From positions 2,976,001 to 3,040,000 of the forward strand of contig CM066288.1 of assembly GCA_033816765.1 (NCBI GenBank): 64,000 bases of DNA. The letters run 5' to 3'. Both the position numbers and the translations under genes were made by a program. Shown here one piece after another: positions 21,269 through 32,480 of this stretch (positions within the stretch are counted from its first letter, which is position 1; each line of letters begins with the position of its first letter). The notes beneath the pieces were generated by a model, which was not told the DNA's origin, did not search any database, and saw only the letters and a program-made list of their open reading frames with translations. This DNA comes from Nothopassalora personata. Its lineage: Eukaryota; Ascomycota; Dothideomycetes; Mycosphaerellales; Mycosphaerellaceae.

Positions 21269-22354
21269 CTACCACAGAGGAAAATCAAACTTATTCTCCA
21301 CATCGCGATTTCCCTCGACCGCCTCAATCCTCTTGCCACAAGTACCAAAGATGCGATCCCACAGCCTCGTCTGCTTTCCATAGTTCTGGCTCTTCCTCCA
21401 GCCCTTGCGATGATGAAGATCGTGATCCTCAATCATCAGCTCGCAGTCAAACATCTTCAGCAACCAAGTTGCAGTCCCAGGCGTGGTCGACCACACCCGC
21501 AGGCCACTGTGTCCAAACGCCTCGGCGAAGATGATGTACTCATGGCACACCCACCAGTCGTGGAATCCCATCGGCAGCCCAAAGCCGTATTTCAACACGA
21601 CGTAAGTGGCGAGTGGGATCAAGGCGATCTCAAGGACTTCCTGCTCGTGGTCTGCGTACGAGGAGAGGAGCGGTGTTGGATGCTTGGTCAAGTGATGTGT
21701 ACGGTGGTATTGCCACAGACCGTTAAGCTCGTGGCAGGATCGGTGGTAGGCGTAGAAGAATGCGTCCAGGACGATGGAGTAGAGTCCCAGCTCGAGAGGA
21801 AGCCACCACGAGAGGGACATGGAGTTGCTAGCGCTGTATGCCAGGAAGACGGCTAATGCGGGTCGAACGGTAGTGGTGAGCTGAAGAGATGAGAAGACCT
21901 TTGCGACCCCAACATCTGGAACCTCGTCGCGCTCGTGTTTGTCTCCGTCCAAGAATCCGAAGCGATGGCCTAGCCGGCGAAGGATGCGGACTTCGTGGAT
22001 TGAGTTCACTTGCATTGCAGTCGTGAAGAGGAGGAAGACAGCCATGGAGTGCATGTGTCTTCCTGTAGCTGCCTTCCAGAGGTATTGAAGAGCGATGGGC
22101 CACGCGGCGTGATACAGGATCCAGAGATGACAGGACCATTCGGTGAGGTATGGCATCTTGTCGGTCTTTGCGTGGATTGGGACTTCCTGGCCATTCTCTT
22201 TGTGGAAGGCGTTCAAAAGGTTCAGGAACTTGTGATAGAATCCCCATTGACTTTTATCATCGCGCCAAGTACTTCGCATCGAATCTTTGGGCCTCCTATC
22301 CGTGCTGATGCTGACGGGCGCCGTTGGAGCGGCGGCTGTGGCTGTTGTCGACAT
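21269..22354 (-). CDS. Fatty acid hydroxylase/sterol desaturase family protein
   Basis: 361 aa, single exon, from an ATG at 22354-22352. Di-iron histidine motifs are visible: HRSCH (about 203-207), HRTHH (about 215-219) and HDLHH (about 311-315), with a further HSG near residue 275. Several hydrophobic segments precede and separate them, as in ER membrane oxygenases of this superfamily (sterol C4/C5 modifying enzymes, fatty-acid hydroxylases, alkane-forming relatives). The N-terminal ~70 residues are polar and Thr/Ala-rich. It is too divergent from ERG3/ERG25 for me to name a reaction, so lipid modification at the ER is the safe call. Confidence 0.85.
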   Translation of the reverse strand: MSTTATAAAPTAPVSISTDRRPKDSMRSTWRDDKSQWGFYHKFLNLLNAFHKENGQEVPIHAKTDKMPYLTEWSCHLWILYHAAWPIALQYLWKAATGRHMHSMAVFLLFTTAMQVNSIHEVRILRRLGHRFGFLDGDKHERDEVPDVGVAKVFSSLQLTTTVRPALAVFLAYSASNSMSLSWWLPLELGLYSIVLDAFFYAYHRSCHELNGLWQYHRTHHLTKHPTPLLSSYADHEQEVLEIALIPLATYVVLKYGFGLPMGFHDWWVCHEYIIFAEAFGHSGLRVWSTTPGTATWLLKMFDCELMIEDHDLHHRKGWRKSQNYGKQTRLWDRIFGTCGKRIEAVEGNRDVENKFDFPLW

Positions 22355-23602
22355 CTTGATTTGTTGGTGTGTTGTGCTACGTAGCCTTAGACATTCAACT
22401 GAAGATTCAAACGCTATATGTCTAAATGGTTATTTCGGAGCCTTCGGCATGAAGACTAGTCGGCACCCACGTGAAGGTGTTTCATGTAGGTCGTTCTCGC
22501 GTTCGGTGAGAGGGTGGGCGGAAAGTTCGTGGTAGTGCACAATTTATGGCATGCCGATTACAGATATGGTAACTCTAGAGTCGATCTCCTCCTTTCGAGT
22601 GACGTGAGTAGTCGTTCTCGATTCCTACGGAGAATGACAGTAAGGCCTCTTCAGAAAGACCAGGCCAATGTAGTTTGAGCAAGCATATTAGTGCCGAAAG
22701 GCTATTGTTGTTTGCGATCTGGAGAAGTCCCTGGTGGCAAGCGGGCGACCACGACCGTCGAGAGTGCACATGGCAGCCAAAAAGTTACCTCCTGAGCAGT
22801 CTGTTGACCCTGACATCGTCCCCAGCTGCATCGCTCTCGTGATCTGGCTAACAGCCACATGATACCGAGCAAAAGCTTGGCATAATGTCGTACGCGAGAT
22901 GATCAGTAACCTATTGTATTCGGCCTCAAATTTTCGACGCAAGAACAGTCGAATCCATACTGCGTCGTCGGCAAGTGACGTTACGAGACGTTTCCCAAGT
23001 GCTCCGGGGGGGGGGGGGGGGGGTGCTTGCGTTGAACTGAGTCGGTATTATGATATCCTATCTGCTGTCTACACACCATGAACACCTCGCTGAATGACAT
23101 GACAAGTCGAGTCTCAGATACCTAATCTGGACTTTGATCATCGCTCGTGTTCGCGCTAAAGATGGTATACTGCGAGGAAAAGAAGCTGGACCGCATAGAA
23201 GAGGGCGAGTCAGCAAACCTCGACGCGAGTGGGTAGTCGTCATCACCCTGGCGGGATAATGGCGACTCTCCTCCGAATAGTCCAAAGCTTCCATCTCTTT
23301 AGTTGTACCTGGGCACAGAAGTTTGACTACCTGTAATCCAAGTCGAAAGCCCAACATGCTGGTCGAGCTACTCGCGGTGCGCTGCAAGTAAAATGCACGC
23401 ATTGGTGATGCTGTTGCTGGGGAACGTGTCGATACTATTGATCCTCGAGATAATGCAGACCGCGTCCCCATTGGGCTATTACTCTGGAAAGGGCACTCCT
23501 CTTCTCTCAGACTCTCACAGAATCTCTCTCTGGTTGGCATAGCGGGCAAGCCAAGCTCCTTAAGTTTTAGCCAAGCAGGCCGATTGGGACGCGATCGGTC
23601 CC
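22355..23602. other. Intergenic, 1.25 kb, with an 18-G run
   Basis: Between the hydroxylase start and the elongase stop. It contains a homopolymer of 18 G at 23006-23023, an assembly-sensitive site. Minus-strand ORFs of 84-163 codons lack any family feature and I do not call them. Confidence 0.5.
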
Positions 23603-26048
23603 TCAGCTTGACCTGCCGGGCACAACGAACGGCGGCTTGTTGTTGGCCGGCTCGGGCTTCTCTACATTGTAGCCAGACTTGCCCATGGCGTCAGTGTCTG
23701 ACGTGATACTGGCGAGCGAGTCGCTAGGGTTGGGACGTGTGGTCTGCGATTCGGCGAGGTTGTCCTCCTGCTTCGAAGCAGGCTCGCTCTGCGATTCTGT
23801 ACCGGCTGGGAAGTCCCTGTCGCCGTCGTCGGCAAAGTCCGGACCTTCTTTGACAACTTCCGAGTATGTCGAGCCTTCGTGCAGCTGCGCTGAAACGCCG
23901 CCGCCGCCACTTGGAGGCTGGTTCTCTTTGTCCTCAGTGCCTGCGATCTCATTATCTCGTGCAGACTCGCTCTGGTCAAGAATCTCATCCTGCTTGGCTA
24001 CTGACTCGCTTGAAGCTTGTGGGTTGTTGTAGGCATCTTGAGCTCCCTGTTGCTTCCTGCTATCTTCGCCACTGGTCCCGTTGTTGTTGCCCTTGATATC
24101 ACCGCCGTTCGTGGTCCTTGTGGGAGAACTGGACGTTTGCGTGCGGTTTGATATTTCGCTATGGCTGGTCGTGGTTGTGCCCTGCTTCGATGTCTCCTGG
24201 CCTCTTTTAGTGGGCGATGGTGTTCTTGGAGCTGCTGTCTTCTTCACGGGGGAGCCAGATCTCGGTATGGCCTGGTTTCTCTTTGTGGGAGAGGCGGCCC
24301 GTTGGCTACCGGCCCCGTTGGTCACTTTCTTGGATTCCTGCTTTGCCTTCTCAACGCCATCCTTGACGTTCTGAGCAACCTTCTCTGCTGCGCTCTTGGC
24401 CTTATCCTCGAAATTCTGCACGTGGTCACTAACCCGGCGATCTCGGAATGTACCTTCCTTAACAGCTTGCAAGTCGCGTCGCAGTTGCTCGTGCACTTTG
24501 TTGACGTCTACATTCTTGGCCTTAGCTTCAGCCTCGATGATACCGTCCTCGACCTTCTTGCCCAACTTCTCGACAGTCTCATCTGTACGCTCTGCAGCAG
24601 TACGGCCAGAGTCAGTGATCTGCTTTGCGGCATGCGATGCGCGACGTGGCTTTCCGCGGCCAGTGTAAGCCTTGACGAAGAAACGCGCAAACAGCCAAGT
24701 AAGTGGCGCCAGATAGAATAAGTTGAGGTAGATGGCAAAGGCCTCGCCGGAAGTGTCAATGCAATTCGTCTTTGTCCAATCCGTACGCCATCTTGTCTCA
24801 AACTGTGGGGCATGGCTGCGTTCATTGAATTGCTCAATCTTCTCCTCGGTGTGTGGAGCGATGAAAGCACCCTTGTCGTCTGCGACTCGTTCTGCGATGC
24901 CCTCGGCGCCAACAGCGCGGAGAAGAAGCTTCTTTGCGAGGGCAACCAACGTCCCGGTTGCAGCAGGCGATTCGACGACTTTCGAGATTGTGGATGCGGC
25001 GTTCGACGCAGCGGAAGTGGCAGTGGCTGTCGCAGATCGTATTGAGGCAGCGACTTGATACGGCGTTGCGATCGGGATGTCATACTGAACGAAGAGATGT
25101 GCAGCGGCATAGGATGCTCCCCACAGGAACTGTGCGATCTGCATCGTGGTGAGAGTCCGCTTGATCGTTGGGTTGACTCGGACGCCCAGAGCTGAAAGGG
25201 TGAAGTAAGTGTACTGCGAGGCTGTTAGCATCATGATCGTTTCTACACAACCCTTGGAGACTTACCATAAGGGCGTGAATGAAGGAGTTCACACAGACGA
25301 ACATCCAGATGGGTGGACTCATGTACCGAATGCCAGCCCACATGCACAGCATGGCCCCAGAGTGGTGGTACGTCTGCAGAGTTGCGCTTCTCTTGCCCTT
25401 GGCGATGATTATCAAGGTATCGATAACCTCGTAGAACTTGCTCATATAGAACATCCAGCCCCAAAATGCGAGTCCTTCGTTCCACAATCTGCCCACATCG
25501 GTCGGGTCTGGCATGCTGTCATAGCCCATATGTATAGCTGCGTTCTTGGCCTCCCAAATATTGATCGTAGTATTGTATGTCGCAGCATCGCCAATTCCTC
25601 GCGGACCGTGGATCTTGCAGAGCGCGTCTGCAATGCCGGCCGCACCACTTGGATTCTGGAAGCCACCTTCTGGCCATGTGTGGATGATGGCCCTGCACAT
25701 GGCGGCGAACGTTGCTGCCGAGTATACGGTAAGAAGGGCATTGTGGAGGACAACGAAGTACTTGAAGATGGGCGATCGCGAAATGGCCCATGGCTTGTTG
25801 CCTCGCTGCCTGTTGTATGCGTTCAGGCTGAAGACGGCGGCGATGTAGAGTGCGGCGAAGGTGAAGGGGATCCATGGCTGGAGCGCGAAGTTGAAGAGGT
25901 CCTTGTCGATGCCGAAGGGTGCGCGGAAGCTTCGTTCGTTGGCCGGAGGTGGAAGCGCCTTGGGTAAGTTATCCGGGAACAAGCTGTCCCAGGTGAAGGC
26001 GAAGACGGGCTTGGTGATGTATACCTGCGGTCCGCCGCCCTGCCCCAT
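23603..26048 (-). CDS. ELO-family fatty acid elongase with long C-terminal extension
   Basis: Predicted 797 aa. Exon 1 is 26048-25266; a 52-bp phase-0 intron (25265-25214, GTAAGT...GCAG) joins FIHALM to YTYFTLSALG; exon 2 is 25213-23603. The first ~330 residues are a GNS1/SUR4 condensing enzyme (3-ketoacyl-CoA synthase of very-long-chain fatty acid elongation, ER membrane). It shows KFYEVIDT (about 203), the histidine-box variant TYHHSGAM (about 224), NSFIHALMYTYF and a late TTMQIAQFLWG. The canonical box is HxxHH; here only HH remains visible after LQTY. A further ~450 residues follow, which is unusual: one more hydrophobic segment (FAIYLNLFYLAPLTWLFARF), Ala/Lys-rich amphipathic helices, SPTKR repeats and an acidic disordered end. 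ELO proteins are normally about 300-350 aa. Confidence 0.85.
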
Positions 26049-26582
26049 CGCTGTAGTACTTGCTAAGGAATGGCCTCAACGCAGGGAGCTCTGTTTTGCG
26101 GCGCAACGCGTGCACCCACGCGACTGCTGATCTTCGGGAGTCAAATTCGAGTGATAAGCGCGACGGTAAGAGATGTGTGTGCTATGCTGCTGATGGCATG
26201 CTTGCCCCAATAATGCAACGTCGTGTACGAGAAGGGTAGAAGCGGATGGCGGTATTGTGTCTCGGCGCTGTGAGTGACGGGTCGGTGATGTTGCTGTGGC
26301 TGGTTCCTTCCTCAGAAACTTGCTGTGGTGCGCATCCTGGTCAATGACATCAGCGTCAACAAACTGGAAGCTGCGATGGAGTGACGCGATCCGCTTTGAT
26401 GCCGGACAACATCATCTGCGAACAAGGAATGACATGTTAACCTGCTCGTAGGCGACTCCGCATGAAAGCTAAGTACTGAACCATCGTGTCGCATCCGATC
26501 ATCCCAGCCAAGAGCAGCATCCTGCAGACCTCTTCATCTCGCCGCCATAACAACAGCCTAGCAACCAAGCGAACCTCCCATC
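26049..26582. promoter_or_regulatory. Divergent promoter region, elongase and disordered protein
   Basis: A 534-bp gap between two divergently transcribed genes, so both promoters lie here. No TATA box or operator stands out. No further gene seen. Confidence 0.4.
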
Positions 26583-27119
26583 ATGGCCAGCAACAACGGT
26601 GCAAGCGGGCAGCGTGCAGCCGAGAACACCAAGGGCTTCTTCAAGGGTATTGGCGATGCTACCGAGTCTCTGCGCAAGAACGTCAACGCCTTCGCCGACG
26701 ATATGATTGGCAGCAAGTCCAACACACACGCCAACACTGCCGACCGCGATCGCGAGTACACAACCGGCCATGTTGCTGGAAGTGGCGTTACTCACGATCC
26801 AAGCACCGGTGTCGGAGCCTCGCACCCACACGACAGACTTACTGGGAACACTCACAGCGCGACTAACACTACCGGGCCAGGCAGCCACTTCACGAGCCCC
26901 ACCAACACGGCAGGCACTCCAGGCACTGAGTTGACTGACGTGCATAATACTGCTGCGACCGGTACTACCAACACAGCGAACACAGCCAGCACAGGTATTC
27001 ACCCAGATGCTCAAAAGACTGCCGCTGGCATAGGCGCTGCAATTGAAAGAGCAGGAGAGAAGATCGAGGAGAAGACGAACCATACCAGCACCGGACACGG
27101 CGCTACGTTTACTAGGTAG
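26583..27119 (+). CDS. Small disordered, LEA-like/stress-type protein
   Basis: 178 aa from ATG 26583. The first ~45 residues include an amphipathic part (TKGFFKGIGDATESLRKNV and FADDMIG). The rest is rich in Thr, Asn, Gly, His and Ala with recurring NT/AT dipeptides, and the end (KTAAGIGAAIERAGEKIEEK) can form another amphipathic helix. There are no cysteines, signal peptide or membrane segment. Composition and layout resemble fungal hydrophilin or LEA-like stress proteins, but I recognise no named family. It is divergent from the elongase gene. It could bind membranes through the helices (inference). Confidence 0.65.
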   Translation: MASNNGASGQRAAENTKGFFKGIGDATESLRKNVNAFADDMIGSKSNTHANTADRDREYTTGHVAGSGVTHDPSTGVGASHPHDRLTGNTHSATNTTGPGSHFTSPTNTAGTPGTELTDVHNTAATGTTNTANTASTGIHPDAQKTAAGIGAAIERAGEKIEEKTNHTSTGHGATFTR

Positions 27120-27358
27120 TGCTATTGAGATCGGAACGATGAGCGCGAGCTGGTGATAAAGTGTGTTGCCGGTAGGAACGTTCAACGGCGATTCAAGGCC
27201 CCCACTGGAGAACAATTATGCAATCGCCAAGGCACAGCACGACGCGTACCCTGCGCGTGGATGACTCCGCCTTGCTGCGTAGTTACGCTCCTGCGACCGC
27301 GCGTTTCTTCGCCTTCGCCGCGCCTGGCGGTCCCGTACGAACGCCGAAATAGAGAATC

Positions 27359-27397
<39 letters not shown>

Positions 27398-28217
27398 GTA
27401 TCTTGAAGAGCCCGTCCCCTCCGTAGAGTCTTCGACCGTCTCGGACGGCGCACGAGGTTTTGGTTCCTCGTAGGACCGTAGCGAGAGTCGCTTCGGCGTA
27501 TCGAGTCGCTTCGAACGGCCGTCGTTGTCCGGAGAGAGAGTCCGCCGTATTCTCCCTCCTTTCTTATAGTTTCGAGGTCTCCGTTAATAGATATCCGAGC
27601 GTGTCCTATCTTCTCCTCTCTTCTCCTCTCTTCTTCTTCGCATCGTGTTTAAGGTCGTCGTCGCGTTTTAGGCTTCGAAACAGGCGTCGCTTTCCGAAGA
27701 TTTGTTTCGAAAGGGAGAGACTTAGTTTCTCTCTCCTTTAGACGACGGGTATTAAGTCGAGATATTAGGGTATAAAAACCTATAGTTATCACAAGTATCG
27801 GCACCTAGAGGGTGCTTATATAAGGCTTCTTTCCATCATTAACCCTTAATATCCGTATCTAGGTACCTAATCTAATTTCCTATAGGCAAGTAATTACACC
27901 TCTTAATTAGGTTATATTACCCTTAAAACCTGTTGACTATGCATTATCCTAGCGCTTCACAGTTTCCCTACCATGTTGCTCCATGCTCTATACAACACAA
28001 CCCGGATCACGCTTCATCACACCAACGACGCAGACGATGAGAGATAGTAATTTCTCCCTACTCGCTGTTGCGTGTCGAATTTGGCGACAGAAACAAGCTG
28101 CCGAATATAAGACAATGAGTACGCAGCGGTTCGGGCGTTTTCGATCATCACTGGCATCTATTCGTGGTCTATCATTCATGCTGTTGGCAGGTAGATCGGC
28201 TTCTACACGCCCATCAT
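27120..28217. other. Repeat relic with RIP-like base pattern; (GA)n tract
   Basis: A (GA)n run sits at 27361-27394. From about 27400 to 27780 the sequence has very few CA/TG dinucleotides but many CG, and from 27780 to 27950 it becomes AT-rich. This is what repeat-induced C-to-T change at CpA leaves behind. No coding frame survives. It is probably an old inactivated transposon fragment. Confidence 0.45.
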
Positions 28218-28753
28218 CTACAACTTCGCCTTTGTAGGCTCCTCACGGCCCTGGAGGTTAGGATGAGGAGTCTTGACAGGCCTGGTCACTGCGTAGAAGG
28301 CAAAGCCATCGGACTTGGTCGAGAACTGGAACAAGACTGTCAGCTCATGTAACTTCAATATCTGGCACCGCTAAGACTCACCTCAACTTTGCTACCGACG
28401 TGGAAGAACGCGAAATCTCCTGGAACCAAGTGGTGCTGAATGCCGGTCGCCACGTCAAGAATATCGATCTGACCGCTCAGGATGTACTTGGTCTCCTCGA
28501 ATGTGTAGTGAGCTGGTCGCGCAGGACCCTTGGTGATCTTGTAGAAGCCAGATGTGAAGTATGTTGGAGAGTCGGAGGTCTTTGTGCGGATGCTGTGGAA
28601 AGATCAGTATTGATACATGTCGATCGGGACCTTTGAGACGTACGAGTGGAAGTCTGCCACAGTGGCGTTCTCTCCGTTTGGCAGTGGGATGTACTCGTGG
28701 CCAGCGCCCTTGACGACGGTAAGTGGTACAAGTCCAGACACTTTTGGGGCCAT
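28218..28753 (-). CDS. Small cupin-domain protein, EutQ-like
   Basis: Predicted 142 aa from three exons: 28753-28644, 28592-28382 and 28325-28218. Introns of 51 bp (GTACGT...CACAG) and 56 bp (GTGAGT...TTCCAG) close the frame exactly. The protein (MAPKVSGLVPLTVVKGAGHE...) has cupin motifs: ARPAHYTFEETKYILSG then QIDI (motif 1), HLVPGDFAFFHVGSKVEF (motif 2) and a final FAFYAVTRPVKTPHPN. This is a single-domain beta-barrel of the EutQ/RmlC type found widely in fungi, with unknown substrate. The nitrilase gene lies 1 kb to its right on the same strand. No long ORF shows this gene, because each exon is short. Confidence 0.78.
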
Positions 28754-29792
28754 GTTAGCGGATGTTCTTTCAGCCGATACGAAGCACTTCTGTTCTCTGC
28801 GGATGCAGCACTGTGCCTGACTTACTTCTTGCTGTTGATGATTGGCAGGATACGGAAAGTTACAGATATGTGTGTGACCTTCAAACAGCACTCTCTACGA
28901 CCGTTATAAAAGCAGACGTGGCACCTACGGTTAGGCTTTCCGAGTTCTGAAGGCGGCCTTGGTGGATAACTTTCCTCAACCGGGCAATATTGAGTACAAT
29001 CGGTTAGAGCAGCCGATTGAGCAACCTGAACCCATCGATCACGTCGTTGTTCCAGCACGACATCCAGCTATTCGCTATTATTTGACTGCGGCTCAGTACA
29101 ACAACATCGAACAGCAACGACTTTGGCCATCTGGAATCCAGGGTAATAAGGGTTAGTTCTACGCAAATCCTCCGCACGGCCTCTTGAAAATGTCCATTGC
29201 CGCGGCGCGCTTCGTCGCTTCCAGCAAAGAAGTGATTGCTTGAGCCCGAGGGCACACTGCAGCGACGCACAGCCCTGACATCGAGCGTCAGGCATCGAGC
29301 GCGTCACCACATCTGCTCTGCCAGCTAGCAGCCATTCTCTGGATATGTGAAGGTTGTCAATCCAAAGCATTAGGGCTGCAACGATTTTTGTAAAAAGCCC
29401 TCGCCATGTCGCGGTATCGTCATGACCACCTATACATGAGCTCACATGATAAGCTAGCAGGTCACCGAACATCGAGCTTCGATTGCGTAACACGAAGAGG
29501 TGTACGCTGTCAAGGAATTGGCAACTAAGTCAGCTTACGCTTGCATTTCAGATCCACGCTTCGGCACGAATGCCGTCGGTCAGGCGAGCGATTGCAAAGT
29601 ATCGATGGTCAGCTGAGTGATAAACTCCGAGATAAATTTCTCATCAGATGTCAGCATCATGGCAACTTGGAACACCCACCTACGGAGACTTGAGCGACAC
29701 CTGAGCGGCCTGTAAGGCATGCAGATGCAAGAACATGAGGGCTTGGGCCAACGAGATGCGTTGTACAGTCACTACTTTCCAAGTTTTAACCT
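28754..29792. other. Intergenic, 1.04 kb
   Basis: Upstream of the cupin gene and downstream of the nitrilase stop. Several short ORFs on the minus strand (29004-29493) show no domain or consistent frame. I see no gene. Confidence 0.5.
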
Positions 29793-30891
29793 CTACTGCA
29801 AAACGATGTTCTCTGGTCGAACAACGTTCTTCTGCTTCTCATCAACGCCAAGCCACATGAGATCTGGTCGGCTGTCTGTCGAACAGTTCAGCAAGGGCTC
29901 CTGCGGCCGAGGATGGAACCAACACTTACAGTGTCCACTAGCGTCAGCAAAAGTCTTCGTCTTCGTCACCAGGCTCAGATCCAGATCGGCGATAATCAAC
30001 TTCTCCGGGGAGTTCTCCGCCTGAGCCAACAATCTTCCATCAGGTCCAAATATGGCAGAGCTGCCACTGTTAGGATGACCCATGATTGGGGAGCCCTTCG
30101 CGTTCATACTCTCAAGACCTCCATTCGTCAAGACCGTGGTGGAATGCAGCACAAAAGACTGACTCTCAATCGCATAAGCCTGGCTCAGGTTCCTGCAGCC
30201 TTCCACACTCATAGAGTATAATCCAGGAGATCCCTCAATGAAAGGCTCGAGCGGTGGCCACGCCGCAACATGAATCTGCTCGCCTTGGGCGAAGGTATAA
30301 TACTTCAACAAAGGCTGGATATGTTCCCAGCAGGACAAACCTCCAACCCGTCCAACCTCCTTCACATCCACAACCTTAGCAAGACAATGCCCACCCGCCG
30401 CATCTCCGAACACGGTCCGCTCCATATGCGTCGGCTTCATCTTGCGGCGCGTCATCTTCAGCTCTCCGGCCTCGTCGATCAATGCTTGGGCGATGTAAAC
30501 GCTCTCACCATCACGTTCGGAGAACCCCAGCGCTACACTGATCTGATTCTCAGCAGCTGCGGCTTGGATTCGCTTCATCTCGGGGCCATTGACGACGAGA
30601 GATTGCTGGACGTATCTGGTCCCTAGATCGAAGTCCACCGGACGGGACCAGATCCACGCTGGGTAGCCTGGAATCCAGCATTCCGAGAAGGCGATCAGCT
30701 TCGCTTTGGCTTGAGAGGCTTCTTTTATGATCGAGATGGTCTTCTGAACCGTGGCTTCGAGGTCGAGCCAGATGGGTTCATGCTGTGTGACCTGGGAGGG
30801 AGGTAGCCAGTCATCAATACCATGGTCTGTATCAAGTTTGGGTTCTTACAGCAATGCGAACGGTTGCTAGTGAGGCGGAGCTCATGGTCAT
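29793..30891 (-). CDS. Nitrilase (aliphatic/aryl nitrilase-cyanide hydratase family)
   Basis: Predicted 328 aa that hydrolyses nitriles to acids (or cyanide to formamide), cytosolic and oligomeric in the family. Three exons: 30891-30850, 30791-29930 and 29875-29793. Introns of 58 bp (GTAAGA...CCCAG) and 54 bp (GTAAGT...GACAG) restore the conserved N-terminus VRIAVTQHEPIWLDLEATV and the C-terminal GHYSRPDLMWLGV. The catalytic triad is visible: E51 (AFSECWIPGYPAW), K133 (KMKPTHMERTVFGD) and C168 (GGLSCWEH). The alternative ATG two codons in (MSSAS) would work equally well. Its closest neighbour is the cupin gene. The substrate cannot be told from sequence. Confidence 0.9.
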
Positions 30892-31591
30892 TGGTTGTCT
30901 TCGAGCCGGAGTAATGCCCTCGAACAGGAGGTTTAGGTTCAGCTTCGTGAAAGTCTGACTTATGGGATGCGCGAGAGCCGAATTGCTTTAAGCAAGGACA
31001 AGTCTGCGGAGGCCCTCTGTTGCACAACACTCCAGCCTGATGCCCTAACAAGGATGAGATGAAGTATGGGTCTCTGAGAGGGTCTGTTCTCGATACCAGC
31101 GGTGACTTTCCGTGCGAATGTGGGGGCGCATTGAGCCCTCCAGCACACAGGTCCCGGTCCGTGAGCACAGGCATACAACGAATGGTAATTGGCTCGCCGT
31201 ATCGTCGAGCTACCGACTGTCACTTAGATCTGAGATAAGAGAAACTCTGGGTCGCTGTGCTTCAACCCTGACCATCAATTTTGCCCCTCGTTGGTGTTCT
31301 CCTCTGCGCGACGAAGCTCTGATGATCCGGTCTCTTGGTACTGGGCAGGTAGCTATCAAGCCGGAATGTCTTCCGCGGTGTAAGCGCGAGCAATACGATC
31401 GTGACCTTTGACAAGTGGCTCGCGTTGTTGATATTTTCGTTGAACAAATCCGAAGTCTCTTGACATACCTTCAAGACAAGCTATCGATTCGAGTCAGCGT
31501 CAACCAAGATGGGCTCTTTAGAGACTCTTGAATCGCCTATACCTGAGCATCTCCGGGTGGAGAGGACACTACCTGCAAACACCTAGGCGAA
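30892..31591. other. Intergenic, nitrilase upstream region
   Basis: Holds the nitrilase promoter. Short ORFs on both strands have no family features, and I see nothing else here. Confidence 0.45.
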
Positions 31592-32480
31592 CTACCAAAC
31601 AAACTTTACAGTATATTCAGCCAGGTTGCCTACAGACGCCGAGGGTATGGTCACAGCTATGATAGGCTCCAGCATAAGAGTGCGGTTCAAGGCCAGAGCA
31701 AAGGATTCAAGCAATTTAAATCTTTCATCGAGCAGCCATCTGAGGGTGTCAAGCCACGGTAATGAGAAAGCTGCATCTGTGACAGAAAATCGTGAGCACT
31801 GCAATGAAGTGGCAATACTGGATGTGGAAAGAGGACCATGACCAGTGGCGGAATGAAAGCGGATTCGAATCTTGGCGAAAGGGCCTGAAGCTGATGGCGA
31901 GGGCGGGTACTTGTTGGAGGTCTTCCTAGCCAGACGTTTCGAGACCGTATTCTCTGACAATAACAAGCCGGAGGGAGTTGCCAACATGCATATTGGCGTC
32001 AGTGGCACCCTGTAGGAGCATGTATACTGGGGCTCGATGCGTGATCGTTTGCCGGCTTTGCAGACGGATCATTTGAAGGGCACGAAGGCCACAATCCGTC
32101 CAGCAGGTGGCAAGGACACGACCAAGCGACGCATTCATGTTGAAGGCAGACAGAATTTGGCCAAGATCCGAAGTGGCCAGGATTCGCCCAATACGTAACC
32201 GCACGAGCGAAAGTTGTACCTGGAAACCATGCATTCGGTGCTGTTTCAAGGTATGGAGTCCCTTCGAGACCACGGTGCAGAACTCGGCTGCATAGAGTGC
32301 CGCTTTATGGATGTAGGCCAGAAAGATGATACCAGCAGGAAATCGACAGACAAGACTTTCGGCTTGGCATACTTTGACGACCTGAGCTCGCTGAAAGACT
32401 GGAGCAAGCGGCACAAGACGCATCTCGACATCTTCGGGCGCGCCCTGCAAATGCTGGCGAGTTGCAGGGCACCGTCTCAC
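31592..32480 (-). pseudogene. Decayed ankyrin-repeat-like gene fragment
   Basis: Two overlapping minus-strand frames (32480-31926 and 32008-31592) read as one protein broken by a frame change near 31930-31960. The first frame has VYMLLQGATDANMHVGNSL followed by RLVIVREYGLE, which matches the pattern of an ankyrin helix pair (xLLxxGADxNxxxGxxL...xxYGxE). The second continues with VSKRLARKTSN and WLDTLRWLLDE. I infer a former ankyrin-type gene with at least one frameshift and no recognisable start. The evidence is pattern-level only, and chance similarity is possible. Confidence 0.3.

Noticed and set aside
23058..23549. 163-codon minus-strand ORF upstream of the hydroxylase
   Set aside because: Ser/Arg-rich composition typical of a chance frame, no domain and no consistent splice context.
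24081..24721. Plus-strand ORFs of 97-186 codons
   Set aside because: Antisense to the elongase tail, with skewed composition and no domain.
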